Below the pieces are notes generated by a model. The model saw only the letters and a list, made by a program, of their open reading frames with translations, was not told where the DNA came from and searched no databases. This document shows, piece by piece, positions 8,803 through 17,161 of a DNA stretch of 64,000 nucleotides. The stretch's first letter is position 1. Each line of letters starts with the position of its first letter. Made by a program: the position numbers and the translations under genes. This DNA is from an uncultured Opitutaceae bacterium (GTDB lineage Bacteria > Verrucomicrobiota > Verrucomicrobiia > Opitutales > Opitutaceae), in contig OX638348.1 in NCBI GenBank assembly GCA_951813085.1, forward strand, positions 1,311,627 through 1,375,626, in the 5' to 3' direction.

Positions 8803-8958
8803 GGAAATTGAGTCGTTGTGAGGGGCCGAGTCCTTTCAGCCCAAAGTCGCGTCGAGAGAGATCCCGCGGCACGACTTTTTAGATTGAGCTATCCCCGTTC
8901 CGAAGAGTGGGAGATAGGAAAAAGATTCTGTGTGTTTTGTGGAATAGGTTGTCGCTGG

Positions 8959-9597
8959 TTAAGCGAGCGAGATGAGGTCATTTTTGATGGCGTACCGCGT
9001 TAGGGCAGCGACATCGTGGAGATTGAGCTTTCTCATTATGTTGGTCAGGTGGTTGTCCACTGTGCGAACCGAGATATTGAGACGGGCTGCAATTTCTTTC
9101 GTTGAATAACTTTCGGCCACGAGCTGGAGAATTTGCTTCTCATGATCGGAGAGGGGGATTTCGCTAGAACTGGAGTCAGGATTGAGAATAAGAGAGCGCA
9201 TGACGCTTGCCATCTTCGGGCCAATGAACGTTCCGCCACCAGAGATGATATCGAGCGCTTTCTTGAACTCGTCGAAACCGTCCATCTTGTCGACGTAGCC
9301 TTGAGCTCCAGCGGAAAGCAGTTCACGGATATTTGCAGAGCTCGCTTTTCCTGAGAAAATGAGAACTTTCACACCGGGGACGTGCAACGTAAGGCCGCGA
9401 AGGACCTCCGTACCACTGAGTTCAGGGAGACCGACATCAAGAATGACAGTGTCCGGTTTTAGCTTTATGCATCCCTGCAAACCTTCCTCGCCGTTGCCGA
9501 ACGAACCCACAATTTCGTAGCCTGGCAGCAGAGTGATGAACTCCGATACCATTTCGCGGATTGCGGTTTGATCTTCTATAATTACGACGCTTTTCAT
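8959..9597 (-). CDS. LuxR/NarL-family response regulator
   Basis: The 212-aa protein has a receiver domain (VVIIEDQ acidic pair; phospho-acceptor Asp54 in VILDVGLPELSG; FSGKAS and DKMDG switch residues). A C-terminal LuxR-type helix-turn-helix follows at about 145-208 (LSDHEKQILQLVAES, then TKEIAARLNISVRTVDNHL). Phosphorylation should drive dimerisation and DNA binding. It is 156 bp upstream of the hybrid kinase on the same strand, so the two probably form one pathway. No target operon can be named from this window. Confidence 0.92.
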   Translation of the reverse strand: MKSVVIIEDQTAIREMVSEFITLLPGYEIVGSFGNGEEGLQGCIKLKPDTVILDVGLPELSGTEVLRGLTLHVPGVKVLIFSGKASSANIRELLSAGAQGYVDKMDGFDEFKKALDIISGGGTFIGPKMASVMRSLILNPDSSSSEIPLSDHEKQILQLVAESYSTKEIAARLNISVRTVDNHLTNIMRKLNLHDVAALTRYAIKNDLISLA

Positions 9598-9833
9598 GTA
9601 TTTGAACTTCCTGTTGCTCCCTACAGTTACGGATACCGAGTATATTTCTTAAGTAGCAATTGAACGGGAACTCATCGCTTGGAGGCTTTTGCTGGAATTG
9701 GATTAGAGGCCGTTTCTTCGCTCTTTTTGCTTAAATTTCCCTAAATCGTTGCCTGCCTGCCGTTTTTTTAAGGCGATCAGCGCTGTTCAGAGGAAGACAC
9801 CTGCGGAGGGAAATGCTAGCTGCTATTGGAACG
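9598..9833. other. Intergenic region with no recognisable gene
   Basis: Non-coding DNA lies between the response regulator start and the terminator of the actin-like gene. It is where the promoter of the regulator-kinase pair is expected, but I see no convincing -35/-10 pair. I see no RNA gene and no ORF with coding character. Confidence 0.5.
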
Positions 9834-9866
9834 GAAAAAGACGGGCTCCGGTAAAACCAGAGCCCG
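9834..9866 (-). terminator. Rho-independent terminator of the actin-like operon
   Basis: On the minus strand GGGCTCTGG (9865-9857) pairs with CCGGAGCCC (9851-9843) through a five-base loop. A CTTTTT tract follows (9840-9835). It sits 76 bp after the stop of the actin-like reading frame and ends that minus-strand unit. Confidence 0.85.
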
Positions 9867-9941
9867 CCATCCTATTCCTGCACCACAAAGTGGCTGTTTC
9901 GATTCACCTACCCCTAGGTTCATCTATACCTACAAACTACA

Positions 9942-11175
9942 CTAACGTAAAAGATTCTGCCATTGGCGGTCGTCTGCCTCGAGGGCCCCCGCAGCGACAC
10001 GCGTTTTATACGAGGATCCGATGCGATGGACTTTGCATCCTTCAAAGCCTTCTTCCTCCAGGAGTGATTCGAGCCCGTCGCCGAACCCAGGAATCATGCT
10101 GCCGCCACCCGTGATGATGATGTTTTCAAGCAATCCTAGAATACTGTCCGGATCCGCTTGGACGATGAGCGTTTTCACTGTTTCGAAAATCTTAGAGAGC
10201 AGGGCATTGCATGCGGTTTCCACCGCATCGGCCACTTCCAAGTCGCTTCACCTTGCCTCGTATCATGACGGGAGCCATCGCCGATTCGGTCGCCCCTCTG
10301 ACGAAAGAGTGCTGCTCCTTGATCTCTCGGCACTTGTCGAGCGATACGCCACAGTCGGGGTACTTGGCGACAAGGTCATTCTGGATGAGGGCGTCAAGCG
10401 CGTCTCCAGCGAAATTGAAGCTGAGCTGGTCCTCGCTCAAGGGAAAGTATCCTTGGATAAGGCATAGGTCTGACGATCCCGCCTCTATATCGATGAATAG
10501 GGAATTGGCGATCGGATCGAATCCCGTTGATTCGCTGCGACTTCCAAGAGCGGCGAGGAAGGGCTCCGGTATAAGGATGACTTTGTCGAATATCCCGGTT
10601 GCAGCGAGACGCGCATTTTCCCTCGCTTGGGCAGTCGCGTTTGCGGGCATGCCAATTACGGCGCGATATTCGGTGTTCGGCAGATTGCCGATACGGTCCT
10701 TGACGAATGAAAGGAAGTCACGAACGGCGTCCAGGTCGGTCACGACGGGGCGCTTAAGATCGAGATGCAGCTTGTTGTCCAGGGCATCCTGGCCGAAGAA
10801 AGTGGTTTGATTGCCGGGTAGCACATTTGGCAGGATTCCTGGCCGGGCGTAGCCGACTACAGTGGGAATGGTCTCAGTAGCTTCTGCCGTGTCCGCTCCG
10901 AGCTCCGCGATTTGCACACAGGTAGTGTTCGTTCCAAGATCGAGTCCTACCAGCAGCGTCTCTAGCTGACGGCGAGAAACGGGTTCGGACTGTTCTTTTT
11001 TTGAGGATCGGGTAGACTTGGGAGTTGCTTTTGCCTTGGTCGGGAGCGCGGGCTCCTCGAATTCCGGGTCTGCGGTCGAAATGAGGCCTTGCGAAGGGGG
11101 ATATCCTAGGAACGAGTTGTCCTGGGCGTCAGCGCTGGCACTGTCGAAAGCGGTTGCGGTGGTTTTGCGGGTCAT
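9942..11175 (-). pseudogene. MamK/MreB-like actin-family ATPase, interrupted by one frameshift
   Basis: Two overlapping frames (11175-10192 and 10241-9942) together give one actin-superfamily protein of about 410 aa. An ~88-aa low-complexity leader precedes phosphate-1 motif LVGLDLGTNTTCVQIAE. MreB/MamK-like VIGMPANATAQARENARLA and PEPFLAALG follow, then phosphate-2 SLFIDIEAGSSDL. The adenosine motif ENIIITGGGSMIPGFGDGLE lies after the break. Frame is lost around 10242-10250: GKVKR should continue LEVADAVETACNALL, and one extra base causes the shift. Both halves keep clean coding character, so the break is recent or an assembly error. Family members form filaments that position or shape structures. 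The first gene of the unit overlaps by 4 bp. Confidence 0.8.
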
Positions 11176-11800
11176 TGCTGCGAGTGGTTTAGGAAAGGAA
11201 TGGGTTGGGTTTCGCTTAGGACAGAATCGATTTTCGCGTTGCCCAGAGTGCTAGCGATCTCGTCCAAGGACAGAATTGACTTGGCCATGATCTCGGATTC
11301 GTTGCGCTGAACGGAATCGATCATACCGCTCACGTTTCCTATGGAAATCCGTCGAGAATCTTCTGAACGCGTGCTCTGGTTGGAAGGGTTGGCGGTCTTC
11401 ACCCAAGGACGCTTGCGCGAGGCTTCTAGCTCCTTGGCCTTCGTTGCCTGCTCTTTCAGGTATAGGGCGCGATACTTCGCGGCGACGTGTTCCTCGACCT
11501 GAGGAATAATGCGCTTTACGAGGGTATCCTTGAAAATGTTCTGGAGGCGCAAGCTCTGATCTACGATTGACTGCTCTTTCGTGAACATGTCTCGCAGGTC
11601 GGCTTTCGCGTCCTCCTTTAGGGAAGTGGGTAAGAGCTTGATCCGGGATTTGATAAGCGGTGGAAGCGTTTCCTTTCATAAATGCGTCGAGACTCTTCCT
11701 CGCGTCCCTCCCTGTGGAGCACGCATGCGGATCGAAAGCGTTCGACGATTTCCGTCCAACGGCTTTCCGCTTGTTCTGTAACTTTGCTCGATGCAATCAT
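11172..11800 (-). pseudogene. Partner gene of the actin-like protein, interrupted by one frameshift
   Basis: Frames 11800-11618 and 11588-11172 read as one protein if a single base is added around 11671-11678. The N-terminal part is MIASSKVTEQAESRWTEIV...REGREEESRRIYE. The restored bridge reads RETLPPLIKSRIKLLPTSLK, and the C-terminal part runs on from KEDAKADLRDMFTKEQSIVD. Total length is about 209 aa. It is charged and helical with no membrane segment or signal peptide; I do not recognise the family. The stop overlaps the actin-like start (ATGA), so it is probably a dedicated co-factor or filament regulator. That role is inferred from position only. Confidence 0.6.
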
Positions 11801-12124
11801 AGGATGGTTGCCGGATGCATAGCTTTATGCGTGCCAATTTCGTAAGTAACTGAAAATCAATAATATAAAAATCGAGCCACATTTGAGACCGGTTAAAATC
11901 CAGGGTTTGCAGCGAAAATTGCCTATTGGGACGATCAATATTTGCCCACGTCTTCAGTCGAAGCGGAATGATTTGTGAACAAGGTCGAGCTCGATTGGCG
12001 TTACGAAATTGAAACCGCCTTGTTTAAGGGGTACAAATTTGAAACCTCAGGATTGCATACCGCATTGTAGGCGCGTTAGCGTTTCGAGAGTTTTTCCAAT
12101 AGCCGAATTTAGCCAAATCTAGAG
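11801..12124. other. Divergent intergenic region (324 bp), actin-like unit and T2SS operon
   Basis: This AT-richer spacer lies between the divergent actin-partner gene and gspG. Promoters for both units should be here. The minus-strand side near 11830-11870 is AT-rich (ATATTATTGATTTTC), but I could not settle on a -35/-10 pair. I see no ORF or RNA gene. Confidence 0.5.
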
Positions 12125-12568
12125 ATGAAGATAGAACCTATGAAAAGAAGACGTTCGCTTTCGAGTAGACGTGGATTCACCTTGATCGAAATAATGCTCG
12201 TGATTGGGCTGATGGTCCTGCTGGTTGGGCTCGTAGTGACGAACGTCGACAACTTGTTTGGGAGCAATCAAGCGGAGCTGGTTCGCTTCAAGGTGAAGGA
12301 GTCGTTCAAAACGCCGTTGACGAGCTATCGCATTCACATGGGGAGCTTTCCGACGACGCAGCAAGGATTGAAGGCATTGATACAACGTCCCGAAAACGAT
12401 GGAGGTCGTTGGAGAGGCCCTTACATTGAAGGCCCGGAGAACTTGGTGGATCCCTGGGGTCGTGAGCTGCAGTACCGCTATCCGGGGACGCGCAATGCCA
12501 TGTCCTACGATTTGTTTTCCCTAGGGCCAGATGGAACCGAATCTGGCGACGACATTACGAATTGGTAG
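12125..12568 (+). CDS. gspG: Type II secretion major pseudopilin GspG
   Basis: The 147-aa protein is the main subunit of the T2SS pseudopilus, which pushes substrates through the outer-membrane secretin. It has the prepilin site RRGFTLIEIMLVIGL: GspO would cut after Gly and methylate Phe, and Glu5 is present. The GspG-specific C-terminus follows (YRIHMGSFPTTQQGLKALI, WRGPYIE, DPWGRELQYRYPG, calcium-site region YDLFSLGPDGTESGDDI). An alternative start is ATG 12140. It is the first gene of a unit running to gspF. The prepilin peptidase gspO is not in this window. Confidence 0.95.
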   Translation: MKIEPMKRRRSLSSRRGFTLIEIMLVIGLMVLLVGLVVTNVDNLFGSNQAELVRFKVKESFKTPLTSYRIHMGSFPTTQQGLKALIQRPENDGGRWRGPYIEGPENLVDPWGRELQYRYPGTRNAMSYDLFSLGPDGTESGDDITNW

Positions 12569-12645
12569 TACGCGACTGAGGCCAGGCGCAACCGGGGGAT
12601 GAAGAACGGGCCTGGAGAATTCCGGGATCGTTTGCGACAAGGGGA

Positions 12646-13185
12646 ATGCAGACAATTAAAATAAAGGAGGAATATCGGTCACGCTGCTCTGGGTTCACGC
12701 TGATCGAGCTCATGCTGACGATGGCGCTGATCGCTCTCTTGTCGTCGCTCTTTATTTGGAATATCCAAGCCCTCCTGAAACAGGGTGAGCTTGAAGCCTT
12801 GCAAAATGAGATGTGGGGCGCGGTTGAAAGGGCGAAGCAAAGCGCCGTGTTTACGCGAGAGCCTCACCGAGTCCGGTTTGACCTGGACACGCAAGCCTTC
12901 GTGGTTTCCGCCGGTGGGGAAGAGATTCCATTCAAAGTCGATACCAGCGGATTGGGGGAAGACATCGAAATCGAAGTGATCTTTAAAATGGTGCTTCCGA
13001 AAGATGGATACCGTCTCGTTAGAGGTGAGCTGGTGACGCATCGTGAGATTGAAACGGTTACGTTCTATCCAGACGGGACCTGCACGCCATTCACGGTGGA
13101 TCTCAAGATCGCTGAATACGAAAGTTCGGTCCAGATCGATCCTTGGACAGGATCGCAATTGACGCAGCCTGAGGAAGAATCCTAG
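12646..13185 (+). CDS. gspH: Type II secretion minor pseudopilin GspH-like
   Basis: The 179-aa protein has a short basic leader and the prepilin site CSGFTLIELMLTMALIALLSS, with Glu5. The rest is a beta-rich globular domain with ARVRFDLDTQ-like strands (HRVRFDLDTQAFVVSAGGEE) and a TVTFYPDGTC-like motif (ETVTFYPDGTCTPF) seen in GspH/FimT proteins. It probably joins the pseudopilus body to the minor pseudopilin tip. It starts 77 bp after gspG and its stop codon shares one base with the GTG start of the next gene. Confidence 0.88.
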   Translation: MQTIKIKEEYRSRCSGFTLIELMLTMALIALLSSLFIWNIQALLKQGELEALQNEMWGAVERAKQSAVFTREPHRVRFDLDTQAFVVSAGGEEIPFKVDTSGLGEDIEIEVIFKMVLPKDGYRLVRGELVTHREIETVTFYPDGTCTPFTVDLKIAEYESSVQIDPWTGSQLTQPEEES

Positions 13186-13652
13186 TGCGAATCGAGAAGA
13201 CAGCGAAAACGAATGCCTTCACGATAATCGAAGTGATGCTCTCGCTAGCCCTTTTCGGTTTTGCGGTAACCATATTTACAGCCTCCTACCTGAATATTAT
13301 TTATGCGCTCGATGCGATTCAGGTGGATCAGGCGTACGAACAAGATATGACGATGATTCGCTTGGAGGCTTTTTCGACCGAGCTTATCGAGGAGCTCGAG
13401 GAGGGAGGGGAAGTGTTTACGGGCAGTCACGGCGAAGCGACGTGGAAGGTTGAATACGAAACAGCTTTGGTTGCAGACTTGTTCAAAGCGACGTTAATTG
13501 TCGAAATACTAGATAAGGAAACGGACGAGATGAAGCAGGTCGTGGAGACCCACTATTTGACTCGACCAACCTGGTCGGACCCCATCGAAAGGGACGATTT
13601 GAGAGCGGATACACGGGATCGATTGCTCGCGAAGCAGGCGGGGCTTGAATAG
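13185..13652 (+). CDS. gspI: Type II secretion minor pseudopilin GspI-like
   Basis: The 155-aa protein starts with GTG overlapping the gspH stop by one base. The prepilin motif is NAFTIIEVMLSLALFGFAV, with Ala before Phe instead of the usual Gly. The small globular domain is acidic (ELIEELEEGGEVFTG). By position between gspH and gspJ and by size it is the GspI pseudopilin, which nucleates the I-J-K tip complex. Assignment relies on gene order more than on sequence. Confidence 0.8.
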   Translation: MRIEKTAKTNAFTIIEVMLSLALFGFAVTIFTASYLNIIYALDAIQVDQAYEQDMTMIRLEAFSTELIEELEEGGEVFTGSHGEATWKVEYETALVADLFKATLIVEILDKETDEMKQVVETHYLTRPTWSDPIERDDLRADTRDRLLAKQAGLE

Positions 13653-13653
13653 G

Positions 13654-14337
13654 ATGTTGTCGATGACTCAAAAAACGAGACGATCCTTGAGGTCAAAGAA
13701 GGGGTTTACGCTGATTGAAGTGATGTTCGCCGTCTTTATGGGGTCGGCTCTACTCGTCGCGGCCACTGCATTCGTGTTCGCTCTTGGCGAGCTTTGGGGG
13801 AAGGGAGCGAATGTATGGCTATTCCAAAAACACGTTCGAGGAGTATCCAGATTTTTGGAACAATCATTTCAGACATCCGGTTGGAGATTGGAACAGGGCG
13901 AAGTGGAGACGCCTGTATACTGGTCCAATCGGGGTGGGCGCGCCTACCAAAACAAGGAGCTGCTCACTTTCGAGATGGCGGAGAGCCCGGGTGTATTGGT
14001 TTGGCCTGAAACTCGATTGCCCTACGTGGTTTGCTCATTGGAGATAGAACCCGAGGAGGGATTGTATCTGCTATGGCGATCGCGCTTGGAGGATGACTTT
14101 GGCGAAGAGGAACCGCGTAAAACGCTAATCTCTCCGTTCGTCACGCAGATGAAGTACTTCTATATAGATTTGGAAGCGGAAGATCCTGAGTGGGAAATAT
14201 CTGAAGATCCGGAGACGGAAACAGGCGGCGAGAACATCCTGCCGCAACGCATCGAGCTGATATTCGAGTATGAAGGGCGTGAGGAAAAACGCCAAATCGT
14301 GCTCCCTACCTTATTCGAAGGGATGCCTTTGTTCTAG
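13654..14337 (+). CDS. gspJ: Type II secretion minor pseudopilin GspJ-like
   Basis: The 227-aa protein has the prepilin site KKGFTLIEVMFAVFMGSALL after a basic leader. I use ATG 13654, which follows the gspI stop directly; TTG 13645 and ATG 13663 are alternatives. The larger globular domain (RFLEQSFQTSGWRLEQGEVE, QMKYFYIDLEAEDPEWEI) fits GspJ. It should form the pseudopilus tip with GspI and GspK. The gene is followed after two bases by gspK. Confidence 0.82.
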   Translation: MLSMTQKTRRSLRSKKGFTLIEVMFAVFMGSALLVAATAFVFALGELWGKGANVWLFQKHVRGVSRFLEQSFQTSGWRLEQGEVETPVYWSNRGGRAYQNKELLTFEMAESPGVLVWPETRLPYVVCSLEIEPEEGLYLLWRSRLEDDFGEEEPRKTLISPFVTQMKYFYIDLEAEDPEWEISEDPETETGGENILPQRIELIFEYEGREEKRQIVLPTLFEGMPLF

Positions 14338-14339
14338 TT

Positions 14340-15401
14340 ATGATAGGTAGGAAGCAAAGCTCCGGACAGAAGAGGCGTCGTGGTTCCATTCTGCTAATGG
14401 TACTCGTCCTGATAATCGTGGTAAGTTACGTACTTACGAAATTCGTGGAACGGGCTCAGGTAGAGATTCAGGGCGAAGGGTACTATGTCGAGAGAGCCCG
14501 GTTGAGATTGCAGGCCTGGTCGATGCTGGAAGTGGTGGTTGCCGTTTTGGCGGACGTCAAGGCGATCGACAACGCCTTGTATGCTCCTGCGCAGAGGTGG
14601 GGAGACCCCTTGGAATATGCGCAAATTAAGTTACCCGAGGGCATGAATGTGACGATCGAGTTCATAGATGAATCCTCGAAGCTGGGAATAAACGAACTAG
14701 ATGAGGGATCTTTATTCCTTTTGTTCGATGAAATGGATTTTGATTTAGACGTAAGCCAAACGCTGACGAACTCTCTGCTCGACTGGATTGACGAGGACGA
14801 CGAGGCGCGAATCGATGGAGGGGAGTCCCGGGAGTACAGTACCTCCGAAGTGGAGATGCATGCGTCCAATAGTCCTCTCAAGTCGCTGGACGAACTCTCT
14901 TCCGTTATTGGATTCCGAGATCACTTCTTCGATGAGAATGGGGTCCCAAATGACAATTTTAAACGACTGTCGAACGTGGTGACGTATCATCCGGTAATCC
15001 AAATGAATGTGAATTCGGCATCTCCGCTTGCCCTGCAAGCCCTTGCGGGCCTCGATGAAATTCAAATCGAGACGATAAACGACTACTTGTTGGGCCTTGA
15101 TCGCGAAACGGGGACAGACGACGACAACTACTTCGCTACCATTGGCGAAGTGAGCGATGTAATCGGAGAAATCGAGCGAGGCGTTCCAATTACGCAACAA
15201 ATCAGTGTCTTAACGGTAAAAGTCACGGTACAGGAAAGTGGAAGCTCGTACAGCTTGATTGGCACGTTAAGTACCGATACCGAAACCTCTGAAAACGGTG
15301 AAGCCGGAGCCTTGGAATATCCGTTCCTTTTCCTTGAGCTTAAGGAAGAGCCCGGTATGAATAACGCCCGCCCATCTTCAGGGACCCAGACTTCAACCTA
15401 G
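14340..15401 (+). CDS. gspK: Type II secretion pseudopilin GspK-like
   Basis: The 353-aa protein is much larger than the other pseudopilins, as GspK is. The N-terminal membrane helix follows KRRRGSILLMVLVLIIVVSY. As in other GspK proteins, the residue at +5 is not Glu. The alpha-domain includes DESSKLGINELDEG (a GspK hallmark), LLDWIDEDDEARIDGGESRE and PLKSLDELSSVIGF, then NVNSASPLALQALAGLDE, which resembles the helix-hairpin-helix-like part of GspK. It caps the pseudopilus. The stop lies 4 bp before the GTG start of gspL. Confidence 0.88.
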   Translation: MIGRKQSSGQKRRRGSILLMVLVLIIVVSYVLTKFVERAQVEIQGEGYYVERARLRLQAWSMLEVVVAVLADVKAIDNALYAPAQRWGDPLEYAQIKLPEGMNVTIEFIDESSKLGINELDEGSLFLLFDEMDFDLDVSQTLTNSLLDWIDEDDEARIDGGESREYSTSEVEMHASNSPLKSLDELSSVIGFRDHFFDENGVPNDNFKRLSNVVTYHPVIQMNVNSASPLALQALAGLDEIQIETINDYLLGLDRETGTDDDNYFATIGEVSDVIGEIERGVPITQQISVLTVKVTVQESGSSYSLIGTLSTDTETSENGEAGALEYPFLFLELKEEPGMNNARPSSGTQTST

Positions 15402-15405
15402 AATT

Positions 15406-16602
15406 GTGACAAAAACAACGGAACAGACAGAAAAGAAAAGGCAACTGACGATGCGGGTCTCCGCGGTTCACGGTCAGTCGTTCTTTTGTCGCCGCGTTGA
15501 GATTCCAAGCGATGTCACCGAAGACGAGCAGGAAAGCTACCTCCAATTGCAGTTGGAAGGCTTGTCGCCGTTCCCGCTGGAGCATTTGCAATTCGGCTTT
15601 GTAGTCGACGCCGCCCGTCGCTTTGCGTTTCTATATTCTGGATACCGGCGATCGTTCGATAACGCGGCTATAGCTCAATGGGAAAAGCAGGAGGCGGTCA
15701 TTCCCGAATTCAGTATTGGGGCGCTTGCAGGAAAAGGCGAATCGGGCAGTCCGTTGTTGTTGGTTTCTGAAGCATCCATATCTTACTTCGAGTTCGATGA
15801 TCAATCGGAGTTGCCCTGCTATTTCGAGTCGTTCTCGCGAACGTGTGACGAAGAGGGTCAGTATGCGAGCGCTTCCGATGATATCGAGATTGCTAAGGCT
15901 AGTCTTGGCGAGAAGGGTAATCAAAATGGTATACGTATCTGGAATACAACTACTTCAATATCGATTGAGAAAAATACACTTCTGCTTAGAGCGAGCGAAG
16001 CAGGGCAGGATATATTGACGGAAGTAGATCGCGATACGCTCTGGCTAATGGATCTACGCGAGCCCGATAGTATTGATCGCGCGAAACAGGAAGAGCAACG
16101 CAACGGCCTCGTCTGGAAAGTCGTGCTCGGAATGGCTGCCCTATTCGCGCTGCTGTTCATGGGCGAGTTGATTTGGGTCGCGGAGAAGTCTTACTTGTCC
16201 TTGCGCACAGGTTGGAATACGGAACAAGCGCCGATGGTCGATCGAGTTATTTCCCAGCAAACTACGATCAATGAATTGCTGAGTTTCGAGGACTCGGACC
16301 TGATTCCGTTCGATATGCTAGTCGCCGTGCAACCCTTCCTGACCGATGCTGTCTGGTTCACTAAAGTGGAAACGAACGGCCCGAATAGCTTGAAGGTGTA
16401 CGCTAATGCGACCAGCAATGGGCAAGCGAATCAGTTCAAGGCCCGTTTAGAGCGGTTCGTTAAGATCGAGAATGTGGAGTTGCGTGACATCCAAGGCCGC
16501 ACCGGAGGAACGACGTTTACAGCTATTCTTGATTTCAAGCCTGGAGCGTTTTCTGAAAACCTCGCTAACAAGGAGGCGTCGAAAAATGGCCAAGGCGCAT
16601 AG
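15406..16602 (+). CDS. gspL: Type II secretion inner-membrane protein GspL-like
   Basis: The 398-aa protein starts at GTG 15406. The first ~235 residues form a cytoplasmic domain that fits a degenerate actin-like GspL/PilM fold (LQLQLEGLSPFPLEHLQFGF). One membrane helix follows (LGMAALFALLFMGELIWVA) and then a small periplasmic ferredoxin-like domain (VWFTKVETNGPNSLKVYANA). In the T2SS, GspL recruits the ATPase GspE to the inner membrane. Sequence similarity to classical GspL is low; the call rests on layout and position. The 3' end overlaps the start of gspM. Confidence 0.72.
   Translation: MTKTTEQTEKKRQLTMRVSAVHGQSFFCRRVEIPSDVTEDEQESYLQLQLEGLSPFPLEHLQFGFVVDAARRFAFLYSGYRRSFDNAAIAQWEKQEAVIPEFSIGALAGKGESGSPLLLVSEASISYFEFDDQSELPCYFESFSRTCDEEGQYASASDDIEIAKASLGEKGNQNGIRIWNTTTSISIEKNTLLLRASEAGQDILTEVDRDTLWLMDLREPDSIDRAKQEEQRNGLVWKVVLGMAALFALLFMGELIWVAEKSYLSLRTGWNTEQAPMVDRVISQQTTINELLSFEDSDLIPFDMLVAVQPFLTDAVWFTKVETNGPNSLKVYANATSNGQANQFKARLERFVKIENVELRDIQGRTGGTTFTAILDFKPGAFSENLANKEASKNGQGA
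16570..16576 (+). promoter_or_regulatory. Strong ribosome binding site fixing the gspM start
   Basis: AAGGAGG lies 9 bp before ATG 16586, inside the end of gspL. It supports this start over the upstream in-frame codon at 16472 and is one of the few perfect Shine-Dalgarno sites in the window. Confidence 0.8.
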
Positions 16603-17161
16603 CATCTCGAACGATTTCCAATACTGGATCGCCCGAGTGCGTATTCAGTTCTTTAGGTTGTCATTTAGGGAGAAACTCCTGATCGCTCTGTTTGTAGGAG
16701 CGTTGCTGAGTGTTTGGTTTTCGACGCAAATGAAACGGCATGGCACTGCCCAGTTCGACATTAAGTTGGCTAATAGCGCAGCGCGTGATCAAGGCACCTA
16801 TCTTTCTCAACTGGAAACGACCGAGCAAGACTACAACCTGCTCATTCAAGATATCAATCTCGGAGAGCTTCCTACGGTAAATGAGGTGAATGCCCGTATT
16901 GACGACTTGATTCGTAGGTATGGATTTGGAGATTTCAAAATCAATACGCCGAAGTCCAATCAAGGCCGCCCGCTCACTTTCCATACTTTCACTATAGATT
17001 TAGGGAAAGCGAATTACAATAAGCTAATAGAATTCACGAACGAAATTAAGACGAATTTACCTTATGTCAGTTTGCGTCAGATTACGATCCAGGCGCAGCG
17101 GCGAACGCCGCAATTTCTCGATGTGAAGCTTGAGTTGAAGTCCATCGAATATACGCCATGA
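16586..17161 (+). CDS. Type II secretion inner-membrane protein GspM-like
   Basis: The 191-aa protein begins at ATG 16586, set by a perfect ribosome binding site. A short cytoplasmic tail with FRLSFREKLLIALFVGALL leads into one membrane helix, then a periplasmic coiled coil and a small ferredoxin-like domain (FHTFTIDLGKANYNKLIEFT). The R..REK..L pattern before the helix is typical of GspM/PilO proteins. It should pair with the GspL-like protein in the assembly platform. The stop overlaps gspD by 4 bp (ATGA). Confidence 0.72.
   Translation: MAKAHSISNDFQYWIARVRIQFFRLSFREKLLIALFVGALLSVWFSTQMKRHGTAQFDIKLANSAARDQGTYLSQLETTEQDYNLLIQDINLGELPTVNEVNARIDDLIRRYGFGDFKINTPKSNQGRPLTFHTFTIDLGKANYNKLIEFTNEIKTNLPYVSLRQITIQAQRRTPQFLDVKLELKSIEYTP

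Noticed and set aside
10192-10260. Programmed frameshift in the actin-like gene
   Set aside because: No slippery heptamer or stimulating structure is evident at the break; an indel is simpler.
11251-11796. Minus-strand 181-aa ORF in the third frame across the actin-partner gene
   Set aside because: It bridges the frameshift by chance, but its Arg/Pro/His-rich sequence lacks the helical character seen in the two other frames, and it does not couple to the actin-like start.
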